A stretch of 64,000 bases of DNA from Aquabacterium soli. GTDB lineage: Bacteria > Pseudomonadota > Gammaproteobacteria > Burkholderiales > Burkholderiaceae_C. Both the position numbers and the translations under genes were made by a program. The stretch lies in the NCBI RefSeq assembly GCF_003933735.1, contig NZ_RSED01000007.1, positions 186,001 through 250,000 on the forward strand. Reading direction: 5' to 3'. The notes below the pieces were generated by a model, which did no database searches, was not told the origin of the DNA, and worked only from the letters and a program-made list of their open reading frames with translations. Shown here piece by piece: positions 9,082 to 19,862 of the stretch (positions are counted from its first letter, which is position 1; the number at the start of each line of letters is the position of its first letter).

Positions 9082-9660
9082 TCAGCCGAACTCGCGGGCC
9101 CAGCCGCTGAGTTCATCAGCGTGGGTCGGCCCCATCTTACGCTGGCGGATGCGCCCCTGGGCATCGATGACCACCGTGAAAGGCAGGGCACCTGCCCCAT
9201 TGCCCAAGGCCTGGGCCAGCTCGGTGCCACCAAAGCCGGCCAGGCCGATGGGGAAGTGTACCGGGGTTCTGCCCAGGAAGCCCTTGACGGGGGTGGCGCT
9301 GTCGATCGCCAGGCCGATCACGTGCCAGCCCCGGACGTTGTGGGCTTGGTGGAAGCGGTCCAGGTCGGGCATTTCCTTGACGCAAGGGGGGCACCAGGTG
9401 GCCCAGAAGTTCACGACCAGCGGCTTGCCCTGGAAGGACGCGAGCTTCAATGGCGGGCCGTCGACCGTGTCGAACTGTTGGCTCCAGAAATCTGCTGGCA
9501 GGGGATCGCCCGGCGCATTGGCGCTGTCAGCGCCTTCCCGGTGCCGGGCCCACCAGAGCCCGCCGCCCAGGCCTGCGAGCGCGGCCATGCCACCAGCCAC
9601 CCAGAGGCGTCGGGATGGGGAGGCAGGAGGCGCGGCGGAGGGGGTGCTCGGGTTTTCCAT
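9082..9660 (-). CDS. TlpA-family membrane-anchored thioredoxin
   Basis: 192 residues. One N-terminal membrane helix (RLWVAGGMAALAGLGGGLWW, about 18-37) puts the thioredoxin domain in the periplasm. The active site is CPPC within VVNFWATWCPPCVKEMPDL; a later ALPFTVVID supplies the cis-proline. TlpA proteins reduce periplasmic disulfides, often during cytochrome c or oxidase maturation; the partner here is unknown. It lies upstream of aroQ on the same strand with a 155-bp gap that probably carries the aroQ-acc promoter. The ATG at 9660 was chosen because earlier residues look non-coding. Confidence 0.9.
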   Translation of the reverse strand: MENPSTPSAAPPASPSRRLWVAGGMAALAGLGGGLWWARHREGADSANAPGDPLPADFWSQQFDTVDGPPLKLASFQGKPLVVNFWATWCPPCVKEMPDLDRFHQAHNVRGWHVIGLAIDSATPVKGFLGRTPVHFPIGLAGFGGTELAQALGNGAGALPFTVVIDAQGRIRQRKMGPTHADELSGWAREFG

Positions 9661-9716
9661 GGGGTGGCAGTGTACGCGGGCACGCTGCCTGGCGCTGTTG
9701 TCCGCCCGGGCGGCGG

Positions 9717-10982
9717 TCAGGGCAGGGCCTGGGGTCTCAGCAGGCTGGCGCGCACCTGGGCCCAGGGCAGCACCACAGGCTGGCCGCGGCAACCGCGGTC
9801 GACTTCGGCGTAGACATCAGGGGCCACCGCCAGGCCCGGCGCGGTGGGCCAGATCTGCCAGCCATCGGGCACGCGACCGCCGGTGAGGTCGCCACGGGTG
9901 CAGCGGCCACCCCTGCATTCGTAGTGGGCCAGCACCAAGCGGGCGCAGCGGGCCTGGTCCGACGTGGCTGATGGCACATCGGGGGGCAGCGCAGTCACCT
10001 GGGCGGCAAAGGCTTTGAGCGCCTGCGCGGCCAGCAGGTCGCGGCGCTCGAAGTCGACCGCCTCGGTGCCCGGGGCGGTGAAACGGAACCAGCGTGACCA
10101 GTCGACCGCCTGGCCCGTGGACAGGTCATAGGTGGTGGCGGTGAAGCCGTTGCTGGGATGGGCGGCACCTGCGAAATAGAAGCCGACGCTGTAGGTCAGG
10201 GCCAGCCAGCGCTGGTTGGCGAAGGCGACATCCACCTGGTCGTCGTGGTCCAGTGCTGTCAGGGCCTGGCCGATGCGCTCCTGCCATTGGGTTTTGAGCT
10301 GGTCGTTGATGCGCTGCAGCGCGGCGGGCGAGGCGCCTCGGGTGAACTGAGGGGCCGCCACCTTGGAGCGCGCGTCGCTGAGGGTTTCCCAGGCGACGGG
10401 GCCGAGCTGGCCGCCTGGCATGCGCTGCCCGCGAATGCCCTTGAGCCGGCGTTGTTCGTAGGGGTCGGTCAGCGCGCCGGCGGTGGGGGCGTAGTCGGCC
10501 ACACGGGTGAGCGAGACGGTGGCCGGCACGAAGCGGGCGGTGGGGCTGGACACCTGCCACTGTCCTTTGGCGCTCGTGCCGGCCAGCGTGAGCGACCATG
10601 TGGCTCGCGGACGCTCGCAGGGTGCGTCAGCGATGCCGTAGTCGGGTGCGCATTCCTGCAGGGCAAGGGTGTCCGACGAGCCGGCATCCGCGTCGGGGAC
10701 AGGCCCCCAAAGGCCCAGGTCACGGCCGAAGCGCTCGTAGAAGTATCGGCCAGTCCATCGTCCCTGTTCGTTGAGGTACAGGGCCATGACGATGGGCTGC
10801 CCTGCCAGGCGGCCTTCCCAGACCCCTTGCCAGGCAGGGGCGGTCGCGACGGCCTTGACGACGGGCCCGGATGCCGGAGCGGCCGATGAGGGCAGGGCTG
10901 CCCACACGCCGCAGGCGGCCAGCAGTGTGGACGCCAGGCGCACGGTGCGCTCAGCCAGGCGGAGGCGTGGGGTGCAAGCCAT
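9717..10982 (-). CDS. Exported protein of unknown function with RsiV/DUF3298-like C terminus
   Basis: 421 residues with a signal-like N terminus (TVRLASTLLAACGVWAALPSSAA), so probably periplasmic. The first part holds a segment WQGVWEGRLAGQPIVMALYL that reads like a small beta-rich domain. The second part contains LTYSVGFYFAGAAHPSNGFT followed by a YDLSTGQAVDWSRWF stretch, which resembles the GAHG...YDLxTGKxLxLxDLF pattern of DUF3298/RsiV proteins; this is my inference from memory. The start at 10982 overlaps the end of the upstream gene by 32 bp, implying translational coupling. Biochemical role not known. Confidence 0.7.
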   Translation of the reverse strand: MACTPRLRLAERTVRLASTLLAACGVWAALPSSAAPASGPVVKAVATAPAWQGVWEGRLAGQPIVMALYLNEQGRWTGRYFYERFGRDLGLWGPVPDADAGSSDTLALQECAPDYGIADAPCERPRATWSLTLAGTSAKGQWQVSSPTARFVPATVSLTRVADYAPTAGALTDPYEQRRLKGIRGQRMPGGQLGPVAWETLSDARSKVAAPQFTRGASPAALQRINDQLKTQWQERIGQALTALDHDDQVDVAFANQRWLALTYSVGFYFAGAAHPSNGFTATTYDLSTGQAVDWSRWFRFTAPGTEAVDFERRDLLAAQALKAFAAQVTALPPDVPSATSDQARCARLVLAHYECRGGRCTRGDLTGGRVPDGWQIWPTAPGLAVAPDVYAEVDRGCRGQPVVLPWAQVRASLLRPQALP

Positions 10983-11574
10983 GGTGGGGGTCCTCCAGCA
11001 GTTTGTTGAGTGCGTTGAGATCGCCGCGCTCCGTGCGGCCGCGGGCATCGGGCTTGAGTGCGCCGCGCAGGTCGTCCAGGTCCAGGATGGTCAGGTGCAG
11101 GCCGATGGCCTCGCCGCCCAGGCCAGGGCAGGGCACGGTGAGGCTGAGGCGGTCCACTTCATCGCCACGCGGTCCAGGCGCGCTGCTGACATCGTACGAG
11201 AGGCGCTGGTTGATCAGTGCGATCTCGGCGGATTTCGGATCGTCGCAGTACAGCTGCAGGTGGATGTCGTTCAGGCGCGTGGCAGTGCCGCGCCAGACGG
11301 CCCCTGTGAGGTGTGGACGGAACTCGGTCAGACGGCCCATCCAGCGGGCGGCCAGGGCGCGCAGCGCGGCCAGTTCGGCGGGCTGGGTGTCGGCGCAGAA
11401 GATGGCGATGTACTCCTCCACCGCTTCTTCGACCTGGTCATTGCCGGGCAGGGCGGTGCGGGCGTTCAGGCCCAGCACCTTGACCGCGCGGCGCTTGGCC
11501 GGGCCGTATTCCAGGCCTTCCTCCACCACCAGCCGCGCGGCCGCGGCGGCGATTTCTTGGCTGATCTCGCTCAT
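10951..11574 (-). CDS. Conserved protein of unknown function
   Basis: 207 residues, no signal peptide or membrane helix, so cytosolic. I do not recognise a named domain. It begins MSEISQEIAAAAARLVVEEGLEYG, a helical stretch followed by GPAKRRAVKVLG. The middle contains NDIHLQLYCDDPKSAEIALI and the end is proline-rich. The coding quality (high GC, clean frame, conserved-looking helices) supports a real gene. It lies 10 bp downstream of the molybdopterin oxidoreductase and its end overlaps the next gene by 32 bp, so it belongs to the same transcript. Confidence 0.72.
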   Translation of the reverse strand: MSEISQEIAAAAARLVVEEGLEYGPAKRRAVKVLGLNARTALPGNDQVEEAVEEYIAIFCADTQPAELAALRALAARWMGRLTEFRPHLTGAVWRGTATRLNDIHLQLYCDDPKSAEIALINQRLSYDVSSAPGPRGDEVDRLSLTVPCPGLGGEAIGLHLTILDLDDLRGALKPDARGRTERGDLNALNKLLEDPHHGLHPTPPPG

Positions 11575-11584
11575 GCGGTTGATT

Positions 11585-13825
11585 CTAGGCGGCCACCTGC
11601 CCCTGTACCTGCACGGGCACGCCGCTGAAGGCGGCGTTGCCGCTGATGCGGTCGGTCAGAAGGTCATCGGTCAGGTCATTGAGGCTGGCGCCTGCATGGG
11701 CCTGTGCCACGGTCAGGTTCGTGCCCTGGCGGTCATGGCCCCACCCGTGCGGCAGGCTGACCACGCCAGGCTTGATGTCCGGGGTGATGTGCACCGGCAC
11801 GGCCACCTGGCCGACACGTGAGCGCACCTGCACCGTCTGGCCTTCGCTGAGGGTGCGGGCCTGGGCATCGGTGGGGTGGATCCATAGCACGCAGCGCGGC
11901 TTGCCCGACACCAGGCGTGCGCTGTTGTGCATCCAGGAGTTGTTGCTGCGCACGTCGCGCCGGCCGATCAGCTTCAAGGCGGCCTGGGCACCTGTCTCGG
12001 TGTCAGCTGGGGCTTCGGCTGCTTGCGCGGCCTGAACCTGCGCGCGCATGTCGTGCAGATCGCGCGTGATCGGGGCTGGCAGCAGCTTGATGCGACGTGA
12101 TTTTTTGCTGAGCAACTTCACCAGGGAGGGCTGGAGCGGCCCCAGGTCGATCCCTTCGGGGTGCTGGCGCAACTGCTTCATGCGCAGCGGGTAGCTGCTC
12201 TTGCGCAGGCCGATCGCCAGCAGCTGATCCGGCCGCAGGCGGCCCAGGATGCTGCGCGTGGCCAGGCCCTTCAGGCGTTGCGAAGTGGTGGATCGCTCCA
12301 GCGCCCACGTGCGGTGGGCATAGCGGCGTGCCAGCTCTGCATAGATCTGCCAATCGTGCAGGGCGCCTTCCGCCGGGGCCACGACCGCCTGGCTGTAGCG
12401 CGTGGCGTTGCGCACGGCCAGGTGCCAGAACAGCAGGTCGTAATGGTCGTGCTCGACGAAGCAGGTGGGGGGCAGGATCACGTGCGCGTGGCGTGTGGTT
12501 TCGTTCAGGTAGAAGTCGATGGACACCATGAAGTCCAGCCCCTGCAGGGCCTGGTCGAGCTGGCGGCCATTGGGCGTGGACAGCACCGGGTTGCCGCAGG
12601 CCGTGACCAGGGCGCGGATCTGGCCCTTGCCCGGCGTGAGCATCTCTTCGGCCATCACGGCCACTGGCAGTTCGCCGCTGAACTCGGGCGCGCCGCGCAC
12701 GCGGCTGCGCCACACGTCGTGGTGGCCCGGGCCCATCAGGCCCAGCTTGATCAGGTCCACGGCGGGCGAGGTGAGCAGGGTGCCGCCCACGCGGTCCACA
12801 TTGCCTGTGAGCAGGTTGATCACCTGGATGGCCCACTGGCAGACCACGCCGTGCGCCTGCGTGGACACGCCCATGCGGCCGTAGCAGACCGCGCCATCGG
12901 CGGCGGCCAGCTCGCGCACCAGGGCGCGGGTGGTGGCCGCGTCGATGCCGGTGAGGGCGGCCGTGGCCTCGGGCGAGAAAGGCTGCACGGCCTCGCGCAC
13001 GGCGTCGACCTGGTCCAGCAGGGGCTCGAGCGGGCCCGGCTTGAGCAGGTTCTCGTCGAACAGGATGTGGATGGCGGACAGCAGCCAGGCGGCATCGGTG
13101 CCCGGTGTGATGAAGTGGTGGGCATCGGCCACGGCGGCGGTCTCGGTGCGGCGCGGGTCGATCACCACCAGCTTGCCGCCACGCTGGCGCAGGTCCTTGA
13201 GGCGCTGGCGCACATCGGGCACGGTCATCAGGCTGCCGTTGGAGGCCAGCGGGTTACCGCCCAGCACCAGCATGAAGCGGGTGTGGTCGATGTCGGGGAT
13301 GGGGATGCGCATCTGGTGGCCGTACAGCCAGTACGCCACCACGTGATGCGGCAACTGGTCGACCGAGGTGGCCGAGAAGCGATGCCGTGTCTTGAGCTGG
13401 CCGAAGAACATCGGGCCGTGCGTGACATTGCCCCAGTTGTGCACATTGGGGTTGCCCTGGTAGATGGCCACGGCGTTGGCGCCGTGCTGCTCGCGCACGC
13501 GGGCCAGGTTGTCCGCGACCAGGTCGAAGGCCTCGTCCCAGCCGATCTGCCGCCAGGTGTCGCCCACGCGCTTCATGGGCAGGCGCAGGCGGTCGGGGTC
13601 TTCGTGCAGGTCCTTCAGGGCCACGGCCTTGGGGCAGATGTGTCCGCGCGAGAACGGGTCCTTGTCGTTGCCGCGAACGCTGGCGATGCGCTCGCCCTGC
13701 GTGGTGGTCTCGACCTGGAATTCGAGGCCGCAGATGGCTTCGCAGAGGTTGCAGGCGCCTTGCACGGTGCGGGTCGAGAGCACGGTGGGGGCGGTGGCCG
13801 GCGCGTGGGGGACGGTCTGGCTCAT
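11585..13825 (-). CDS. Molybdopterin-dependent oxidoreductase with [4Fe-4S] cluster
   Basis: 746 residues. The N terminus holds the Fe-S motif CNLCEAICG followed about 40 residues later by RGHICPKA. Then comes the molybdopterin domain (DLVADNLARVREQHGANAVA, LVLGGNPLASNGSL, VVIDPRRTETA) and a C-terminal dinucleotide-binding domain (VLWIHPTDAQARTL, SLPHGWGHDRQGTNLT). The architecture fits formate-dehydrogenase or assimilatory-nitrate-reductase relatives. There is no twin-arginine signal, so it should be cytoplasmic. No electron-transfer subunit or cofactor gene is adjacent, so the substrate is open. The ATG at 13825 gives MSQTVPHAP. Confidence 0.88.
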   Translation of the reverse strand: MSQTVPHAPATAPTVLSTRTVQGACNLCEAICGLEFQVETTTQGERIASVRGNDKDPFSRGHICPKAVALKDLHEDPDRLRLPMKRVGDTWRQIGWDEAFDLVADNLARVREQHGANAVAIYQGNPNVHNWGNVTHGPMFFGQLKTRHRFSATSVDQLPHHVVAYWLYGHQMRIPIPDIDHTRFMLVLGGNPLASNGSLMTVPDVRQRLKDLRQRGGKLVVIDPRRTETAAVADAHHFITPGTDAAWLLSAIHILFDENLLKPGPLEPLLDQVDAVREAVQPFSPEATAALTGIDAATTRALVRELAAADGAVCYGRMGVSTQAHGVVCQWAIQVINLLTGNVDRVGGTLLTSPAVDLIKLGLMGPGHHDVWRSRVRGAPEFSGELPVAVMAEEMLTPGKGQIRALVTACGNPVLSTPNGRQLDQALQGLDFMVSIDFYLNETTRHAHVILPPTCFVEHDHYDLLFWHLAVRNATRYSQAVVAPAEGALHDWQIYAELARRYAHRTWALERSTTSQRLKGLATRSILGRLRPDQLLAIGLRKSSYPLRMKQLRQHPEGIDLGPLQPSLVKLLSKKSRRIKLLPAPITRDLHDMRAQVQAAQAAEAPADTETGAQAALKLIGRRDVRSNNSWMHNSARLVSGKPRCVLWIHPTDAQARTLSEGQTVQVRSRVGQVAVPVHITPDIKPGVVSLPHGWGHDRQGTNLTVAQAHAGASLNDLTDDLLTDRISGNAAFSGVPVQVQGQVAA

Positions 13826-13906
13826 GGGGCTCGTGGGGCTTTGGGGAAGGGACAGCGGGGACGGCCATCGTGCCACGAGATGGCCCTGCCATCCAGCCCG
13901 GTGCGC

Positions 13907-16123
13907 TCAGGCCATGAAGGCGCGCGCGGCCTGCACCAGCGCCTGGGCGTCGACCTCCGCCTGGCGCAGGCGGCGCGCCAGCCAGGACAGGGCCGAATCC
14001 GAGGACTGCGGGTGCTCGGTGCTCAGCAGGGCGGTGTTGGTGATGGGGGCGTGCTCGGCGCCGGTGTCGTCCATCGGGGCCAGGGGGGTTGGCGAGGCCT
14101 GCGGTTCGTTTGCGGGTGTGGTGGGCCCGGTGGGCAGTGGGATCACCTCGCCGAACAGCGCCCCCATGCGCGCATCGGCCTGGCCCAGCAGGCGCAGGGT
14201 GTGGGCCGGGTCGAACTCGGCCTGGCGGGCCAGCAGCAGGCCTCGCACGCCGGCGATCTGGCTGGTCAGGCGATGGCTTCGCACCACCACGGTTTCCAGA
14301 TCGCCCAGGTGGGCGCGCTGCGATGACGGCTCTTTCTGCATGCGCTGCAGTGATTGCGTGAGCAGCCAGACCACGTCGTAGACCTCGCGGCGAGCATGGC
14401 TGCCGCGCTCGCCCAGCGTGCTCTGCACGCCCTGGCCCATCACGTGGTGGGCATAGCGGGCCTCGGCACGCAGCAGGCGCCCCACCAGTTGGGGCAACTG
14501 GTGGCGCTCCCAGGCGGGCCACAGGTAGCTGAAACCCCAGGCCAGGCCGGCACCCACCAAGGTGTCGCCCAGTCGTTCGAGCACGGCCAGCGAGGGCATG
14601 TGGCCGTGCGCCACATGCACCTGCAGCAGGGCCAGCACGGCGCCGGCCATGGAGGTGATGCGGTAGTCGACCAGGGCATAGGCGTGGGCGATGCTCAGGG
14701 CCAGTGCCAGCACGGCCAGCACCACCCAGCCATTGGGCTGCAGGGCCAGCAGCAGCGAGGCCAGCAGGCAGCCTGCCAGCGTGCCGATGACGCGGGCGTC
14801 GCGGCGCGCCAGGGTTTGCTCCAGGTTGCCGCGCAGCACCACGGCCACCGTCATCAGCATCCACTGAGGGTGGGCCGTCCAGGGCAGGCTGTGGGCCAGC
14901 AGGTAGGCGCAGGCCATGGCCGCGGTGGTGCGCGCGGCGTGGCGCAGCACGGGCGAGCGCCAGCTCAGCACGGCGCGCAGGTTGGCCAGGGGCCAGTCCA
15001 CCGGCGAGCGCATGGACTGCAGCACGGCGGTGTCCAGCGTGAGGGGCTGGGCATCGGGCACGGCCACGGCGTCGCGCAGGCGCTGCAGGCCCAGGCGCAT
15101 CTGGGCGTGGCGGCGCAGCAGCGACAGCAGGGTCTGGTTCAAGGCCAGGGGCACGTCGCTCAGAGGGGTGTGGGCGATGTCGCGCGCCACGGGAAGCGTG
15201 GGCCAGGGCAGGTGGCGGGCGGCGGCCTCGGCGGTGCGGTCCAGGTGGGCCGCCAGGTCCTTCATCTCGCGGCCCCATTGCAGCAGGGCCTCGGGCACGG
15301 GGGTGTCGGCGGGCCACTGGTCCAGGTCCACCTGGCAGGCCAGCACCAGATCACGCACGTCCACGATGCCGATGAAGCCGGGGATCCAGCGCCGCGCGCC
15401 GGGGCGCGTCAGGTCGCTGTAGAGCAGGTCGCGCGTCTGCTGCAGCACGTCGGCGATGGTGGCCTGCTGGCGCACCAGTGGCAGCAGGCTGCCCTCGGGG
15501 TCGGCGCCCTGGATGTGGCGGTGCGGCAGCGTGGCCAGCCAGTCGGCCTGGGCCTCGATCAGGCGGGCCAGGGCACGCAGGCTGTCGGCCACGGCCAGGC
15601 TCTGGTAGCGCGGCGCGAGCACGCGGCCCGAAGCCAGCGACCACCCAGCCATCGCGGCGCACCCCAGCGCCACCCAGCCCACATGAGTCCACATGGCTGC
15701 GCCTTCCAGGTGGCCCTGATCAAAGGCAGCCATCTGGAAGACCAGCGACAGGATCATCGTGAAGGTGAGCGTGCCGCCCCGCTTGCCCCAGGCCGTCCAG
15801 AGGATGGCGCTGAAGGTGATGAGCAGCACGGCCAGGCCCATCAGCACATGGTGCCCGTGGCACAGGGCCACCAGCAGCGCCACGGCGAAGGCGGCCAGCG
15901 CCGCCATCAACATGGGTTGCGTCTTGGCCTGGGGCGGCGCGACGGTGTCCGCAATGCTGACCACGGCGGCACCGGACGAGACCGTGAGCGCGGCGGGCAG
16001 GCCGGCGGCCAGCGCCACGGCCGTGGTGATGCTGGCCAGCCCCGCGCCGACGCTCAGCCCGTTCACCAGGTGCGCGGGCAGGCGCCGGGCCAGCGCGACA
16101 GGGGTGAGCTGTGTGGCCTGCAC
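13907..16123 (-). CDS. FUSC-family membrane transporter (YccS/aromatic acid exporter type)
   Basis: 738 residues. Two blocks of hydrophobic helices (about 20-150 and 400-520) are separated by a large soluble region; the second block follows SWRSPVLRHAARTTAAMACA, typical of the FUSC arrangement. The C terminus is soluble. Related proteins export aromatic carboxylic acids or drugs; the substrate here is unknown. The start is GTG at 16123, 20 bp after the lysS stop. No membrane-fusion partner gene is adjacent. Confidence 0.85.
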   Translation of the reverse strand: MQATQLTPVALARRLPAHLVNGLSVGAGLASITTAVALAAGLPAALTVSSGAAVVSIADTVAPPQAKTQPMLMAALAAFAVALLVALCHGHHVLMGLAVLLITFSAILWTAWGKRGGTLTFTMILSLVFQMAAFDQGHLEGAAMWTHVGWVALGCAAMAGWSLASGRVLAPRYQSLAVADSLRALARLIEAQADWLATLPHRHIQGADPEGSLLPLVRQQATIADVLQQTRDLLYSDLTRPGARRWIPGFIGIVDVRDLVLACQVDLDQWPADTPVPEALLQWGREMKDLAAHLDRTAEAAARHLPWPTLPVARDIAHTPLSDVPLALNQTLLSLLRRHAQMRLGLQRLRDAVAVPDAQPLTLDTAVLQSMRSPVDWPLANLRAVLSWRSPVLRHAARTTAAMACAYLLAHSLPWTAHPQWMLMTVAVVLRGNLEQTLARRDARVIGTLAGCLLASLLLALQPNGWVVLAVLALALSIAHAYALVDYRITSMAGAVLALLQVHVAHGHMPSLAVLERLGDTLVGAGLAWGFSYLWPAWERHQLPQLVGRLLRAEARYAHHVMGQGVQSTLGERGSHARREVYDVVWLLTQSLQRMQKEPSSQRAHLGDLETVVVRSHRLTSQIAGVRGLLLARQAEFDPAHTLRLLGQADARMGALFGEVIPLPTGPTTPANEPQASPTPLAPMDDTGAEHAPITNTALLSTEHPQSSDSALSWLARRLRQAEVDAQALVQAARAFMA

Positions 16124-16143
16124 CCCCGAGCGCTCCGCAGGAA

Positions 16144-17688
<1,545 letters not shown>

Positions 17689-17762
17689 GGGCGTGGCGCG
17701 GTGGGCCGCCGGGGGCGGCGGTAACCCTCCATTGTATGAAACCGTGCGCCACAATGGCGCCC

Positions 17763-19103
17763 ATGTCTGACCAAGAAGAAACATCGCCCTGGCGGCGCGC
17801 CTGGGCGGCCGTGCCCAGCGCCGCACTGGGCAACCTGCTGGCCAAGCTGGTGATCGTGGGGCTGGGCCTGGCGATCACGGTGCTGGTGGCCCGTCAAGGC
17901 CCCCGGGTGCAGGGTGCTTTTGCGCTGTTCGTGGCCGTGGAAGCCGCCTTGCTGACCCTGTTTTCCGGACTGGGCCTGTGGCTGGCCCGGCAGGTGTCGC
18001 GCCAGCAGGCCGGCGAGCCGGGCAGCACACTGCCCTTGTTGCGCAGCGTTCTACGCGCCTCGGTGGCCTTGGGCCTGGTGGCGGCGGGGGTGCTGCTGGG
18101 CGTGTCCTGGTGGGCCGACAGCCTGCCCTATGCGCAGCTGTGGCTGCTGGCGCTGGCTGCGCCTTTCCTGCTGCTGGTGCCCACGGCCACAGGCCTGTGG
18201 CTGGGCCGGGGCCGCATGTGGCCGCTGAACCTGGCCCAGGTGGCGGCGCCCGCCTCGGTGCTGTCGGGCCTGGCGGTGGTGTGGTGGCTGATGCAGGACG
18301 TGGCCTGGAAGACGCCCGCCGCGGTGCTGGTGCTCACGGCCTGGGTCAGCGGCAAATCGCTGGTGGCGGTGCTGACGGCCATCTATGCCCTGCACGACAG
18401 CGCCCGCCACGACGAGGCGCGTGCGCCGCACAGCCTGGTCTTCAAGGATGGGCGCCCGTCCTGGTGGACGGACTGGCGCTTCGTGGCCACCATCGGCATC
18501 ACCAACGTGATCAGCCTGATGAACTACCGGGCCTCGCTGTTTTTGGTGGAGCACTTCCATGGTCTGGCGGCGGTGGGCACCTACTCCGTGGCCGTGACGG
18601 TGGCCGAGCTGCTGTGGCTGCTGTCCTCCTCGGTGACGGTGTCGGCCTATTCGCGCATCGGCCACCCGGACCGGGCCGTGTCGGCCGCCATGACGGTGCA
18701 GGCGGTGCGCATCAACGTGCTGGCCACCGTGGTGGCCGCGCCGGTGCTGCTGGCCGGCGCCTCCTGGGCCGTGCCACGCCTGATGGGCGAGGCCTATGCC
18801 GAGTCGATCATGCCGCTGGCCTTCCTGCTGCCCGGCGTGGCGGCCTACGCGGCGGCCTCCAGCCTGTCGGCCTTCTACACCAACCACCTGGGCAAGCCGC
18901 ACCTGTCGGGGCTGGTGGCCAGCCTGTCGCTGGCCGTGAGCGTGGTGGTGGCGCTGGTGCTGGTGCCGTCCATGGGCGCCAAGGGCGCGGCCATTGGCAG
19001 CAGCACGGGTTACATCCTGGCCATCCTGGTGGCCTATGGGGTGTTCCTGCGGCACGCGGGCTTGCCGCTCAAGGCCTTGTGGACCCGGATGCCCTCCAGC
19101 TGA
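17763..19103 (+). CDS. Polysaccharide flippase (Wzx / oligosaccharide-flippase family)
   Basis: 446 residues with about 12 hydrophobic helices spread evenly from residue 20 to the end, such as [15 protein letters not shown] and the C-terminal [14 protein letters not shown]. This is the MOP-superfamily layout, expected to flip undecaprenyl-linked oligosaccharide across the inner membrane. It opens a plus-strand cluster of acyltransferase, glycosyltransferases, aminotransferase and initiating transferase. ATG codons at 17754 and 17763 are both possible; neither has a clear Shine-Dalgarno. Divergent from lysS with only 74 bp between. Confidence 0.85.
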   Translation: MSDQEETSPWRRAWAAVPSAALGNLLAKLVIVGLGLAITVLVARQGPRVQGAFALFVAVEAALLTLFSGLGLWLARQVSRQQAGEPGSTLPLLRSVLRASVALGLVAAGVLLGVSWWADSLPYAQLWLLALAAPFLLLVPTATGLWLGRGRMWPLNLAQVAAPASVLSGLAVVWWLMQDVAWKTPAAVLVLTAWVSGKSLVAVLTAIYALHDSARHDEARAPHSLVFKDGRPSWWTDWRFVATIGITNVISLMNYRASLFLVEHFHGLAAVGTYSVAVTVAELLWLLSSSVTVSAYSRIGHPDRAVSAAMTVQAVRINVLATVVAAPVLLAGASWAVPRLMGEAYAESIMPLAFLLPGVAAYAAASSLSAFYTNHLGKPHLSGLVASLSLAVSVVVALVLVPSMGAKGAAIGSSTGYILAILVAYGVFLRHAGLPLKALWTRMPSS

Positions 19104-19226
19104 TGGGTGCCCCGAAATGCGGGGGCTGGGGGCTTGTGCTCTCCCTGGTGTTGGCCAAAGCGGGCGACAATCCCGGGTTTACCCGTTTCGGGGTCGTGTG
19201 ACCCTTCCCGTGTCCCTGTCGTGCCC

Positions 19227-19862
19227 ATGATCGCCCTGCGCCAACGCCTGATCCGCCTGCTGGCCCGACTGCTGTCGGTGTTCACCGGGCCGCGCGTCGT
19301 CTATGGCTGGCGCAATGCCAATGGCGTGTACTGCGCGGCCACCCGGGTCAGCACGCACACCTCGATCGATGGTGCCGCCGGGCTGGTGCTGGGCGACCAT
19401 GTCTTCATCGGCCACTTCAACCGCATCGACGGCGCCAATGGCCTGGTGATCGATGAAGGCTGCCAGATCACCAACTACGTGTCCGTGCTCAGCCATTCCA
19501 GTCACCGTTCGGTGCGCATCATGGGCCGGCATTATTTCGGGCATGCCGACCCGGTGGGCTATGTGCGCCGCGCCACCCACATCGGGGCCTACAGCTTCAT
19601 CGGGCCCCATTGCGTGATCGCGCCGGGCGCACGCATCGGCAAGGGCGTGATCGTGCAGGGCTACAGCTTCGTCTCGGGCGATGTGCCTGATTTCGCCATC
19701 GTGGGCACGCGCGTGCCCGGGCAGGCCGCCGTGGTGATGGGCGACACGCGCGACATGGATGCCGGGCTGCTGGCCCAGCACCCCGAGCTGCACGAGGCCT
19801 ATGCGGCCTGGGCCGGGCCGGACAACCTGCGCCGCGCGCTGGCCCACGGAGGCCGCCCGTGA
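19227..19862 (+). CDS. Left-handed beta-helix acyltransferase
   Basis: 211 residues. Hexapeptide-repeat stretches appear throughout the middle (VSTHTSIDGAAGLVLGDHVF, GLVIDEGCQITNY, THIGAYSFIGPHCVIAPGAR, IGKGVIVQGYSFVSG), followed by VGTRVPGQAAVVMGDTR and a short helical tail. This is the WbbJ/maltose-O-acetyltransferase type that O-acetylates sugars in the cytosol. It lacks the N-terminal Rossmann domain of PglD-type N-acetyltransferases. Its TGA overlaps the GTG start of the next gene in the 4-base GTGA, showing translational coupling. Confidence 0.87.
   Translation: MIALRQRLIRLLARLLSVFTGPRVVYGWRNANGVYCAATRVSTHTSIDGAAGLVLGDHVFIGHFNRIDGANGLVIDEGCQITNYVSVLSHSSHRSVRIMGRHYFGHADPVGYVRRATHIGAYSFIGPHCVIAPGARIGKGVIVQGYSFVSGDVPDFAIVGTRVPGQAAVVMGDTRDMDAGLLAQHPELHEAYAAWAGPDNLRRALAHGGRP

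Noticed and set aside
13254-15317. 687-codon open frame on the minus strand
   Set aside because: It overlaps the molybdopterin oxidoreductase and FUSC genes in another frame and shows the Arg/Ala/Pro-rich composition of a high-GC shadow.
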